This document shows, one piece after another, positions 1 through 6,753 of a stretch of 33,592 nt of DNA (its first letter is position 1; every line of letters begins with the position of its first letter). The notes under the pieces were generated by a model. It searched no databases. It was given only the letters and a program-made list of their open reading frames with translations, and was not told the DNA's origin. The DNA is taken from assembly GCA_028819215.1 (NCBI GenBank), contig JAPPMG010000044.1, positions 1 through 33,592 on the forward strand. Direction: 5' to 3'. The stretch is from Bryobacterales bacterium (GTDB taxonomy: Bacteria > Acidobacteriota > Terriglobia > Bryobacterales > UBA6623). The translations under genes were made by a program, and so were the position numbers.

Positions 1-31
1 GCAGAACTCAATCTCTCCGAAACGGCCTCAA

Positions 32-1147
32 TCAGGACAAAAAAATGTTCCTGGAGAATGCCCTGGCAGAAGGATCTTCTACACTCAGATTCAAGAAACT
101 GCCTACTCCACCGCCTCCGACTTGATCGACTAGCAGGTGAACGACATCTGCAGCGTAGTGGTCCCGCAATGCATGCACGCCATCCATAAAGCCATCGTTA
201 GCGTCAATCATCTTGCGCATGTCCACGTTCTGGTTCAAGAGTCCTGCCCCAGCCCTTTCGAGAGACTCCTGATGGTCGACCTGTACAGCAGCTACTAGAT
301 TCAGGCGGAAACTGACGCCGCTTGCCTCATAGGCGTCATTGGTGTATGCGACAGCAAGATCGATGCTCGCAAGCATCTGCTTCAGGCCGCCCTCGACTTT
401 GCGCGCCGCTTCAGTGAACACGACCAGCAAGTCGATTTTGCTGGAATCCGTTTCTAAGGAGGCTCTTCTTGCTGGCAGCGTCCAGTCGCGCTTGCTCGCG
501 GCGTGAGTCCATTGGCCCTCTGTGCCACATTGGAGACCGCCAGCGATTTGACTGATGGCATGGATATTTCCGTTCTGGAATCGGATGCTGTAGCTGCCCT
601 CCTGCGACTGCACTGCGCCGACAAGGGCCTTGCCATGAACCACAAGTGTCACGCTGCTGTACGGCTGCCCGTCAATTCGGCCCGACAGCGAATATCCGAA
701 ACGCGTTTCGTCCGTCCGGTCGATTACCGCCTGCAAAGTGGAGTCAGGGAAAAGATTCAGCTGCAGGTGGGCAGGGTGCCCTTGCACCACGGCCTCACGC
801 AATGCCTCGAGCTGGGAAGCGTCCAAACTAGCAGAACGGCGGCGCAGCACCTTGATCGAATCGGAGGAGCGATAGGAATCCTCCGAGTCGGGCGGACGCG
901 CCAAAGAGGCAGCTCGCGGGATAATGCTCGGCTGGCCGGCTAGAGCAGGTGCTGGGTTCAGGAAAAGGGCGGGCGCTTGACTAGGCGCTACGACGTCTTT
1001 GCTGGTCGTCTCAGCCGCTTGTTCCGTGGCCGCACGCGCCTTGCCTGCCGTTCCCAACTGTATGAAAGCCAGCAGCGCTAGCGATAGCATCCAGGATGCT
1101 GTCGCAACACGTGACTGCATGTGGTTGTGTCGTGGAGTCCGAATCAT
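32..1147 (-). CDS. Secreted reprolysin-like zinc metalloprotease, C-terminally truncated
   Basis: Probably an exported metallopeptidase of the reprolysin-like (M12B/M72-type) group. From the ATG at 1147, or the nearer one at 1120, the protein opens with a basic start and a hydrophobic stretch ending in GKARA-AT, a typical signal peptide; the reading frame continues up to 1267 but that extension is Arg/Cys-rich and unconvincing. A propeptide-like region follows, then a catalytic-domain start reading KIDLLVVFTEAARK, with later IDLAVAYTNDAYEASGV and ADVVHLLVD, which are hallmarks of these proteases. The frame stops at a TGA (32-34) shortly after the VHLLVD strand, before any HExxHxxGxxH zinc motif. 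A run of seven A on the + strand (39-45) lies just before the stop, so a frameshift or sequencing slip is possible. Only 31 bases remain beyond it, so I cannot tell a truncated gene from a broken one. Confidence 0.65.
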   Translation of the reverse strand: MIRTPRHNHMQSRVATASWMLSLALLAFIQLGTAGKARAATEQAAETTSKDVVAPSQAPALFLNPAPALAGQPSIIPRAASLARPPDSEDSYRSSDSIKVLRRRSASLDASQLEALREAVVQGHPAHLQLNLFPDSTLQAVIDRTDETRFGYSLSGRIDGQPYSSVTLVVHGKALVGAVQSQEGSYSIRFQNGNIHAISQIAGGLQCGTEGQWTHAASKRDWTLPARRASLETDSSKIDLLVVFTEAARKVEGGLKQMLASIDLAVAYTNDAYEASGVSFRLNLVAAVQVDHQESLERAGAGLLNQNVDMRKMIDANDGFMDGVHALRDHYAADVVHLLVDQVGGGGVGSFLNLSVEDPSARAFSRNIFLS

Positions 1148-1290
1148 GATCAGGAAAGATGCGTTGGTCCGAAGCCGGGCAAGCCCCGCCCGCCGCGCGC
1201 ACTGCCGCCCCATAGGCACCGGGTTCCGCCGCAACCTTCGTGAGCCGACACTACAAACCCCAAGCATCTGGGCTAGTATAGAAATCCTTT

Positions 1291-1310
1291 AATTTAATTA
1301 GAATTAAATT
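1291..1310. promoter_or_regulatory. Perfect AT-rich palindrome upstream of the metalloprotease
   Basis: AATTTAATT-AG-AATTAAATT is a perfect inverted repeat with 9-bp arms and a 2-nt spacer, inside an AT-only island (about 1280-1340) in otherwise GC-rich DNA. On the minus strand a TATACT -10-like box (1274-1279) lies just downstream of it. Position and symmetry fit an operator or promoter element for the leftward metalloprotease gene. That role is inferred. Confidence 0.4.
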
Positions 1311-1688
1311 GATGGAATATAAATGTTGTTTTAATTAAGATGGGCCTGCGGCAGCCCGGCCGGTCTTTGGAGACCGCTCGATCCATCGCGACTTCCGCCC
1401 CAGCGCGGGGGGCATCCTTGATGCGCGCCGACGGGTTGTGGTGGAACAGCGCAGCGCTTCGCGGGTTGAGATTCCTAGCGAGTTCATGCAAGTGCAACGC
1501 AAACGCCTCGGGCTCCCACCATAGGGCGGCACGGGTCAACTTCTTGAAATTCAATCAGTCAGAGCGCGTCAGATTTCCGAAATTTTCCGTGCCAACGTCG
1601 GGAACCCGCCGTTCGGATCGGTTGAGAGAATCAGAACGGCTAGGCGCAGCACAGGACTGTAACGACGGTACAGACGCCCGGATGGGGT
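1311..1688. other. Intergenic, no gene recognised
   Basis: About 380 bases lie between the palindrome and the stop of hicB. The left end is AT-rich (to about 1340). The rest can be read in several frames, but no translation shows a recognisable domain, start signal or conserved motif. No clear terminator was seen. Confidence 0.5.
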
Positions 1689-2126
1689 TTAGGCGGCCTT
1701 GCCGACCGTCACAGCGGCCCGCTTCCCCAGTCGACGTAGGGCGCGGTCGATGGCGCCTGCCTTGGCGGCATGGTCCGGATCCAGCATGCGCCGCACTTCG
1801 CTCTCCGCGACTTCAAGGTCGCAGGCAAGACGACGTCGTGAAATCCCAGCTTGCTGCCACGCCTCATACAGGGCCGCCTTCAACGCAATTGGTACGGGAG
1901 GAACAATCAGGGGTCTACGCTTGCTCGCACGCGATGGCTGAGGCAAGTCCTTGCCCTCCCGCATCGTGGCGGCAATCAGTTCCCGAAGTAGGTCGCTAGC
2001 TTCGGCCAAAGCCTCATCAAGGGTCGCACCGTCAGTGGCACCCCATCCGAAGTCCGGGAATACGACAACATAGCGACCATCGTCGTCGCGTTCGACCTCG
2101 GCAGGGTAGGTGTGGGTGTCAGGCAT
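1689..2126 (-). CDS. hicB: HicB-family antitoxin, apparently orphaned
   Basis: A 145-residue HicB-type antitoxin. The N-terminal half is the degenerate RNase-H-like HicB fold: YPAEVERDDDGRYVVVFPDF, then GATDGATLDEALAEASDLLREL, the usual 'fPD..g..t.G.t..EAl..A.e.L' pattern. After a linker with VPPVPIALKAALYEAW comes a C-terminal helix-turn-helix (about residues 85-130; GISRRRLACDLEVAESEVRRML) for DNA binding and autoregulation. It matches the second HicB of this window (21380-21817) in length and layout. The HicA reading frame lies just upstream on the same strand, ending 17 nt before this ATG, but it is broken, so the antitoxin is probably kept without a working toxin. It could instead act in trans or as a plain regulator. 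Confidence 0.88.
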   Translation of the reverse strand: MPDTHTYPAEVERDDDGRYVVVFPDFGWGATDGATLDEALAEASDLLRELIAATMREGKDLPQPSRASKRRPLIVPPVPIALKAALYEAWQQAGISRRRLACDLEVAESEVRRMLDPDHAAKAGAIDRALRRLGKRAAVTVGKAA

Positions 2127-2143
2127 GCGCTCGATCTGTCAGG

Positions 2144-2413
2144 TCAGAGGCATTTCCGGCGCTTGGCCGCCTCCAGATCGTCCCTTGCGATCCCGAGGCC
2201 GCCAAGCATCTTTGCGAGTAACCGCTTGTCGATCTCGATCTTCCGATCGTTGACAGTCGTCTTGCACGTACTCACGTAGAGCGTTTTGCACGAACCCGAG
2301 CCTTCTGGTGCCACAAAACGAATCGCGAGACCCCTTTCCCGTGCCCAAGCACGGACTCACAGTAAACTGCCGACTGTTGATGCCTCCAAATTAGCAACCT
2401 GTACAAACGCCAT
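2144..2413 (-). pseudogene. hicA: Decayed HicA toxin (in-frame TGA, catalytic His lost)
   Basis: On the minus strand, the frame ending at the TGA 2144-2146 encodes 70 codons back to 2356 that align with the intact HicA at 21133-21378. They read VRAWARERGLAIRF, then GSGSCKTLYV, then KTTVNDRKIEIDKRLL and MLGGLGIARDDLE. Immediately before is an in-frame TGA (2357-2359). The frame upstream of it, from an ATG at 2413, has the right length to hold the missing N terminus. At the position of the catalytic His (GKGSHS in the intact toxin) this copy has Cys, codon 2288-2290. The domain is dsRBD-like and normally cuts mRNA. With both a stop and a lost catalytic residue I call it a pseudogene. A shorter protein from an internal GTG would lack the first strand. 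Confidence 0.72.
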
Positions 2414-2751
2414 TCAGGGAAATTTGCGCAGAGCCTTGCGCGCTACAGTGTCCTGTCGGCGGCGCCTACACTCCCCGAGACAGAAGAAGATCCGATGGCG
2501 ATGCCGGATGTGCTCTCGGAACTTCAGGGCTCGACTCGGAACACCTAGAGAGGCATTGGCCGACGTCTTGGCGATCGTTCTCAGGGACGATGTCTGAGAC
2601 GGCTGAAGGACCAGCTCTGGATATCCTCCCGAGCACCTGTTAAGCACCCGAGCTTCAGGCTCGAGAGTCGTCGCACTGTTGATCGTTAGACGAGCGGCCT
2701 CAGCCAACCCTGCTGCCGAGACGAGGCCCCCGGGTCGAGCGCGGGATCGTC
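2414..2751. other. Intergenic, no gene recognised
   Basis: About 340 bases lie between the hicA remnant and the Uma2 pseudogene stop. Short open frames exist on both strands, but none shows a recognisable motif or a good ribosome binding site. No repeats or terminator were evident. Confidence 0.45.
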
Positions 2752-3574
2752 TCAGGCCTTGCTGCCCGACCCGCCCTCTTGGCCGCTTTCCAGCCTGGCG
2801 ATCTCCGCCCTCAGCCGGGCGACTTCGACTTCGGCGTCCTGCTGTGCCCGTTCCGCTTCGCGTCGCCGGCGTTCCTCCTCGTGTTGCTTGCGTTCCGCCT
2901 CGTATTGCTGGCGCTCTGCCTCGCGCCGCCAGCGTTCCGCCTCCAGCCGACCATGCTCTGACTCTTCAAACGTCAGCAGGTCCTTCCCGGTCTTGGGATC
3001 CCGGAAGCGCAGCAGGTGAGAACGACGTGGCCGCTCGTCCACCCGTACTTCCAGTCCGAGGACTTCGCTGCGGACCGATCCGTCCGGCCTCGTCGTTAGT
3101 GGCTCGTAGCCCAGTCCCCGCAACGTTCCCCCCTCGAGCCGCGTTCCTGCCCGCCTGGACCCCTCTAGCAATCCGGTAGGGTGGAACCGCCAGTACTCCC
3201 TCACGCCGATCGAGGCATACAGGTCCAGTTTCTCCCCGCGGTCCCGATCCCCGGTTGAGGGCGAGGACACTTCCAGGGCGAAGGTTGGCGGCCGCCCAGC
3301 CTCCCAGACCTTGTAGCAGGGCGGAAGGGACTCCAGTCCCCAGTCCCCGCGCCACGAACAGGTCCAGCGTGACCCGCTTGGTGTTGTCACCCTCTTGGTA
3401 GTAGAGGAGCATGCCCGCCCCCACCTGCACTCGATCATGTCGTGCGAACCAAACCCGCAGCGTCGCCAGCGCATACAGGATCGCGTCGCCATGCTTGGGC
3501 AGCTCGGCGATCATTCTGCCGTCCGACGACGGGTATTCGACGGCCGCAGTGGAAGGTGCTTTGGTGTCGGCCAT
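2752..3574 (-). pseudogene. Uma2-family (DUF820) putative endonuclease, frameshifted
   Basis: Two overlapping minus frames together make one Uma2-family protein, a PD-(D/E)XK-like fold of uncertain function. The N-terminal part (from ATG 3574) gives AAVEYPSSDGR, ALATLRVWFARHDRVQVGAGMLLYY and VTLDLFVARG. The C-terminal part gives CYKVWEAGRPPTFALEVSSP, ASIGVREYWRFHPTG, SEVLGLEVRV, RDPKTGKDLLTFEE and a long charged coiled coil rich in EAERxxxE repeats. The frames switch at 3335-3348, where a 7-bp unit (AGTCCCC) is repeated in tandem. Deleting one copy restores a continuous LFVARGLESLPPCYKVW reading. The family is represented three more times in the window (19703-20572, 27169-28059, 30787-31114). 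Confidence 0.85.
3335..3348. repeat. 7-bp tandem duplication causing a frameshift
   Basis: AGTCCCC occurs twice in direct tandem (3335-3341 and 3342-3348). It adds 7 bases to the Uma2 reading frame and shifts it by one. Removing either copy fuses the two halves of the protein in frame at the expected place. Confidence 0.85.
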
Positions 3575-3765
3575 GCCGGTCTCCGCGGCGAGATCGCCAC
3601 GCTCAGTCTATCAGCGGAGGCGGGGTTGATTTGGCCAAGGCCGTGATCCAGCCCGAGGCTGCCGCGCTCAATCAGCGGTTGCCCCGCGCGAGATCGCCAC
3701 GTCGTGCTTGGCAAGTACTTGCGTCGAATTATTGTGTGGATTTGTGCATATTTTCGGGAGTTCGC
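3575..3765. other. Intergenic with a short direct repeat
   Basis: A 14-base sequence, GCGAGATCGCCACG, occurs at 3588-3601 and again at 3688-3701, exactly 100 bp apart. Both copies carry a small internal dyad (GCGA-GA-TCGC). A similar short match (ATCAGCGG) follows both. No coding region was recognised. The sequence turns AT-rich near its right end. Confidence 0.4.
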
Positions 3766-3794
3766 TTGACATATAATCTATAAATAGATATAAT
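3766..3794 (+). promoter_or_regulatory. Consensus sigma70-type promoter with overlapping dyad
   Basis: TTGACA (3766-3771) and TATAAT (3789-3794) are perfect -35 and -10 boxes separated by exactly 17 bases. An inverted repeat ATCTAT-AA-ATAGAT (3776-3789) fills the spacer and touches the -10 box, where a repressor would occlude RNA polymerase. It points at trbB, whose ATG is at 3962. The leader between holds a 56-codon open frame from the ATG at 3805 that overlaps the start of trbB and has no recognisable product. The dyad's operator role is inferred. Confidence 0.62.
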
Positions 3795-3961
3795 TTCTTA
3801 AATTATGAAACTAGTTCTCGTATCTGAACATGCGCCGGTCTTTCGACGAAAAGCCGCCAGTCGAGGCCTGTTCCACAAGCGCAGCTTCTTCCGGAAGGGG
3901 GATTCAGGGACGAGCTCACTCGCATGCGGGTACCTGCTGACGTTGGATACGAGGTCCAGAG

Positions 3962-4972
3962 ATGAGTCTCAGTGAAGAGCCAAGCTTTCGCTTGATCGCG
4001 CCGTTCTTGCGGCCCGTGATGGGTCTGCTCGATGACGAGTCCGTCAGCGAGATCATGGTCAATCCGAGTGCGGTCTTCGTGGAGCGTGGCGGCAGGCTAG
4101 AGCGTGTCGGCGGGGTCGCACTGGATCCCAAGCACGTGCGTCAGGCCGCCTTGGCGATCGCCCGCAGCCAAGGCGACGACATCAGCGCCGAGCGTCCGTT
4201 GTTGGACGCGCGGCTACCGGACGGCTCGCGCATCGCGGCGGCGCTGCCTCCGTGCAGCTTCGGCGGCCCCGCATTGACGATCCGCAAGTTTGCGCGGCGC
4301 AGGTTGACCTTGGACGATCTGGTCGATTCCGGCAGCGTCTCCGAACCCGTTGCTGAAGAGGTGCGGAGCGCTGTCGAGCAGCGGCGCAACATCCTTGTGA
4401 GCGGTGGCACGGGCACGGGCAAGACCACGCTGCTGGCCGGGGTCGCCCGGCTGATACCGGCTGACGAGCGCGTGGTGACCATCGAAGACACGGTGGAGCT
4501 GCAGCTTGACCATCCGAATCTGATTCGGTTCGAGGCGCGGCGGCGGACCGACGGCGCGCCGCCGGTGACGGTGCGGGACTTGGTGAGGGCGGCGCTACGG
4601 CACCGCCCCGATCGGATTGTTCTCGGAGAGGTGCGCGGCGGCGAGGCGTGGGACCTGCTGCAAGCGCTCAACACGGGGCATGACGGCTCGCTGTCGACCC
4701 TGCACGCGAGCTCGGCAGCGAACGCACTGAAGCGCTGCGCCTCCTGCGTCCTGCAGGCCGGCATCGGATTGCCGTGGGAGGCGGTTCAGGACCTGGTGGG
4801 CGACGTGGTGGATGTGGTGTTGCATCTCGAGCGGCGCGACGGCGTTCGACGGGTTGTCGAGGCGTTGCGAGTGGACGGATTCAACCGGTCGACTCGCCGT
4901 TGGGATTGCCGGCCGATCAGGGCCGACAACGGGCCTGCGGATTCTGATTTGAGCGGAGGGAGCGAGCAATGA
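3962..4972 (+). CDS. trbB: TrbB-type conjugal transfer / secretion ATPase
   Basis: A 336-residue hexameric secretion ATPase of the VirB11/TrbB/CpaF superfamily, which powers type IV secretion during conjugation from the cytoplasmic side of the inner membrane. The N-terminal domain carries LLDDESVSEIMVNPSAVFVE. The motor domain has Walker A GGTGTGKT (148-155), the Asp box VVTIEDTVELQL (about 171-182), Walker B RIVLGEVRGGEA (about 218-229) and the His box HDGSLSTLHAS (240-250). A GAGG lies upstream of the ATG. Its stop overlaps the next gene's start (ATGA, 4969-4972). In complete elements trbB is followed by trbC, trbD and trbE. Here none follows, so this looks like a fragment of an integrative conjugative element or plasmid. 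Confidence 0.9.
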   Translation: MSLSEEPSFRLIAPFLRPVMGLLDDESVSEIMVNPSAVFVERGGRLERVGGVALDPKHVRQAALAIARSQGDDISAERPLLDARLPDGSRIAAALPPCSFGGPALTIRKFARRRLTLDDLVDSGSVSEPVAEEVRSAVEQRRNILVSGGTGTGKTTLLAGVARLIPADERVVTIEDTVELQLDHPNLIRFEARRRTDGAPPVTVRDLVRAALRHRPDRIVLGEVRGGEAWDLLQALNTGHDGSLSTLHASSAANALKRCASCVLQAGIGLPWEAVQDLVGDVVDVVLHLERRDGVRRVVEALRVDGFNRSTRRWDCRPIRADNGPADSDLSGGSEQ

Positions 4973-5199
4973 AACGAAGCGAGCGAATCGGGGGCAAGTC
5001 GGTGCCGGTGCGCCGCGCCAAGACGGCGGCCGAGGTCGGGCTGCTGCTCGAGCCGGGCGTGATCGTCGAAATGGATCCGGACACGGCTGCCGCCTGCGGC
5101 GCGTGCGAGGACGACTGCATCGACTGGCACGAGGCCTTCGAGGCGGCCGAGGATCCGTTCGAGTTCGGCGACGAGGGAAGCGGCGATGAAGCCGCTTGA
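4969..5199 (+). CDS. Small protein with basic N terminus, Cys cluster and acidic tail
   Basis: I do not recognise this 76-residue protein. Its first 20 residues are basic. It then has a short hydrophobic strand (VGLLLEPGVIVEM) and a cysteine cluster C43-x2-C46-x3-C50, followed by a strongly acidic C-terminal third (AEDPFEFGDEGSGDE). The ATG overlaps the trbB stop by 4 nt, and its end overlaps the next gene by 14 nt (5186-5199), so the three genes are translationally coupled. The acidic tail would suit a protein partner or a DNA mimic and the Cys cluster could bind metal, but both are guesses. Confidence 0.72.
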   Translation: MKRSERIGGKSVPVRRAKTAAEVGLLLEPGVIVEMDPDTAAACGACEDDCIDWHEAFEAAEDPFEFGDEGSGDEAA

Positions 5200-6307
5200 C
5201 TCGAAGGGCCGGGACGACTACTTCCGACGGGTTGCCGATGTCCTGATCGCCCAGATCAAGGCGGGGACCGCGCCATGGGTGCAGTCTTGGGAGGCGGGCG
5301 AGCGCGTCAATCCCTACAACCTCAAGACGGGCAAGAGCTACCGCGGCGGCAACGCCACTTGGCTGGCGAGCGTTTCGGAGATGCGCGGGTACCAAGACGA
5401 GCGCTGGGGCACTTACAGGCAGATCCAAGAGTCCGGCGGACAGGTGAGGCGAGGGCAGAAAGGAGCATCCATCATCTACTGGCAGTGGGAAGCCAGGCGC
5501 CTGGCGCGGGACGGCGAAGGCAAGCCCGTGCTCGACGACAAGTCGCAGCCGGTGTACGAGGTAGCGAAGCTTGAGAGGCCGCGCTCCTATATGTACACGG
5601 TGTTCAACGCCGAGCAGGCCAGCGGCTTGCCGCCGAGGCCGCTGCGGGAAGGCGGGCACCAGTGGGAGCGCAACGAGCGGGTCGAGCAACTGATCCGGAA
5701 TTGCGGGGCGAGGGTCGAGCACACCAACCAGGACCGCGTGTTCTACGACCTGGGGAGGGACTTGATCGTGATGCCGCACCGCGAACAGTTCACCAGCGCG
5801 GCCGGGTACTACCAGTCGGCGCTGCATGAACTCGGGCATTGGACGGGCCATCCAGAGCGGATGAACCGCGAATCGCTGGTGGAGGGAGTGCAGCAAGGGC
5901 CGAAGTCGCTGGAGTATTCGCGGGAGGAGCTGCGGGCCGAGATCAGTTCGATGATCACCGGGGATCGACTGAACGTGGGGCACGATGGCTCGCGGACAGC
6001 GGCGTATGTGGACTTCTGGGTGAAGACGCTACAGGACCATCCGCAGGAGATCTACTTGGCGAGCCGTGACGCACAAGGGATCAGCGATTACCTGATGGAG
6101 CGTGGCAGGATGCTTGAGCAGGTCAGGGAAGAGGGTGTGCAGGATCGCCAGCATGGAGAGCCCGACAGAAGTGAGGCAAACGTGGGTCCCGATCTGGGCA
6201 TGGATCGAGAGCATCCGCCGATCAAGATCCCGCGGACCCAGCCGCGGACCCCAGCTTGGCCGGATGGCAAGCCGCAGAGAGACCGTGATCTTGTGATGGC
6301 TCGGTAA
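5186..6307 (+). CDS. ArdC-like antirestriction protein (ssDNA-binding domain plus zincin)
   Basis: A 373-residue protein with the ArdC layout. The N-terminal ssDNA-binding domain (about 10-140) has KAGTAPWVQSW, NPYNLKTGKSYRGGNATWLA, GTYRQIQESGGQVRRGQKG and SYMYTVFNAEQ. The C-terminal zincin-like metallopeptidase domain has the zinc motif HELGH (214-218) in HELGHWTGHPERMNRE, and a further acidic ligand region EELRAEISSM. Such proteins are carried by conjugative elements and are thought to protect incoming single-stranded DNA from host restriction. Roughly the last 60 residues (QVREEGVQDRQHGE onward) are polar and rich in Pro and Arg, and look like a variable tail. It overlaps the preceding gene by 14 nt, matching the trbB operon. 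Confidence 0.88.
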   Translation: MKPLDSKGRDDYFRRVADVLIAQIKAGTAPWVQSWEAGERVNPYNLKTGKSYRGGNATWLASVSEMRGYQDERWGTYRQIQESGGQVRRGQKGASIIYWQWEARRLARDGEGKPVLDDKSQPVYEVAKLERPRSYMYTVFNAEQASGLPPRPLREGGHQWERNERVEQLIRNCGARVEHTNQDRVFYDLGRDLIVMPHREQFTSAAGYYQSALHELGHWTGHPERMNRESLVEGVQQGPKSLEYSREELRAEISSMITGDRLNVGHDGSRTAAYVDFWVKTLQDHPQEIYLASRDAQGISDYLMERGRMLEQVREEGVQDRQHGEPDRSEANVGPDLGMDREHPPIKIPRTQPRTPAWPDGKPQRDRDLVMAR

Positions 6308-6709
6308 GGTTCGGCGAGAACGCGCGGCGCAGTCGATTCCAGCATCGACCGCGAGGATTTCTGAGTGTCGACTGCGTCACGAACCGACCAAGCGGGCGAA
6401 GACTGTCGGAACTCCTGGACAAGATCCTGCGGGGTGCTCGGTGCCGATCGACGAGGCGGAGGCAAGACGCGGCGCAGTGCGGGGCGATTTGCGCGGGCCT
6501 TCCGATCTTCGCAATCGGAGCTTTCACACGCACCCGGACACCGTGCTCCAGAACAAACTCGTTCCTAGCCACCTTCAGTCCAATCAGCTCTCGAGTTGTC
6601 ACAAAATCCGTTGATTCCAACGCCCCGCTCTTCCTTGTGGCAACCTAAACGTCCGGGGCATCGTAGAAGGAATCCGGAACTGAGAATTGCCGGCCGTAGA
6701 AATTGATTA
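6308..6709. other. Intergenic, no gene recognised
   Basis: About 400 bases lie between the ArdC-like gene and the promoter of the NTPase operon. The longest frames are on the minus strand (to about 6620) and have no recognisable domain. GC content falls sharply after about 6690. It may be a decayed junction between two inserted elements. Confidence 0.4.
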
Positions 6710-6738
6710 TTAAACTGAGTAAATTTAATCAGTATAAT
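6710..6738 (+). promoter_or_regulatory. Promoter and palindrome of the NTPase operon
   Basis: A perfect -10 TATAAT (6733-6738) lies 15 bases before the ATG at 6754, with a weak TTAAAC -35 (6710-6715) at 17-bp spacing. The spacer holds a 20-base imperfect palindrome ACTGAGTAA-AT-TTAATCAGT (6714-6733, one mismatch per arm pair) that abuts the -10 box. The transcript would have a leader of only about 8-9 bases, with no clear Shine-Dalgarno, so the first gene may be translated as a near-leaderless message. Repression through the palindrome is inferred. Confidence 0.45.
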
Positions 6739-6753
6739 AAGTGAACTGCTGGT

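Noticed and set aside
2139..2360. A 73-codon minus frame in the hicA region
   Set aside because: A different frame of the same DNA shows clear HicA homology, so this one is a shadow.
3805..3975. A 56-codon frame just after the consensus promoter
   Set aside because: It overlaps the start of trbB, has no Shine-Dalgarno and no recognisable sequence; a leader peptide is possible but unsupported.
4595..5983. A 462-codon open frame on the minus strand
   Set aside because: Antisense to trbB, the small protein and the ArdC-like gene; rich in Pro, Arg and Leu without domain motifs.
6222..6620. A 132-codon minus frame overlapping the end of the ArdC-like gene
   Set aside because: No recognisable domain, no ribosome binding site, and it overlaps a real gene by 86 bases.
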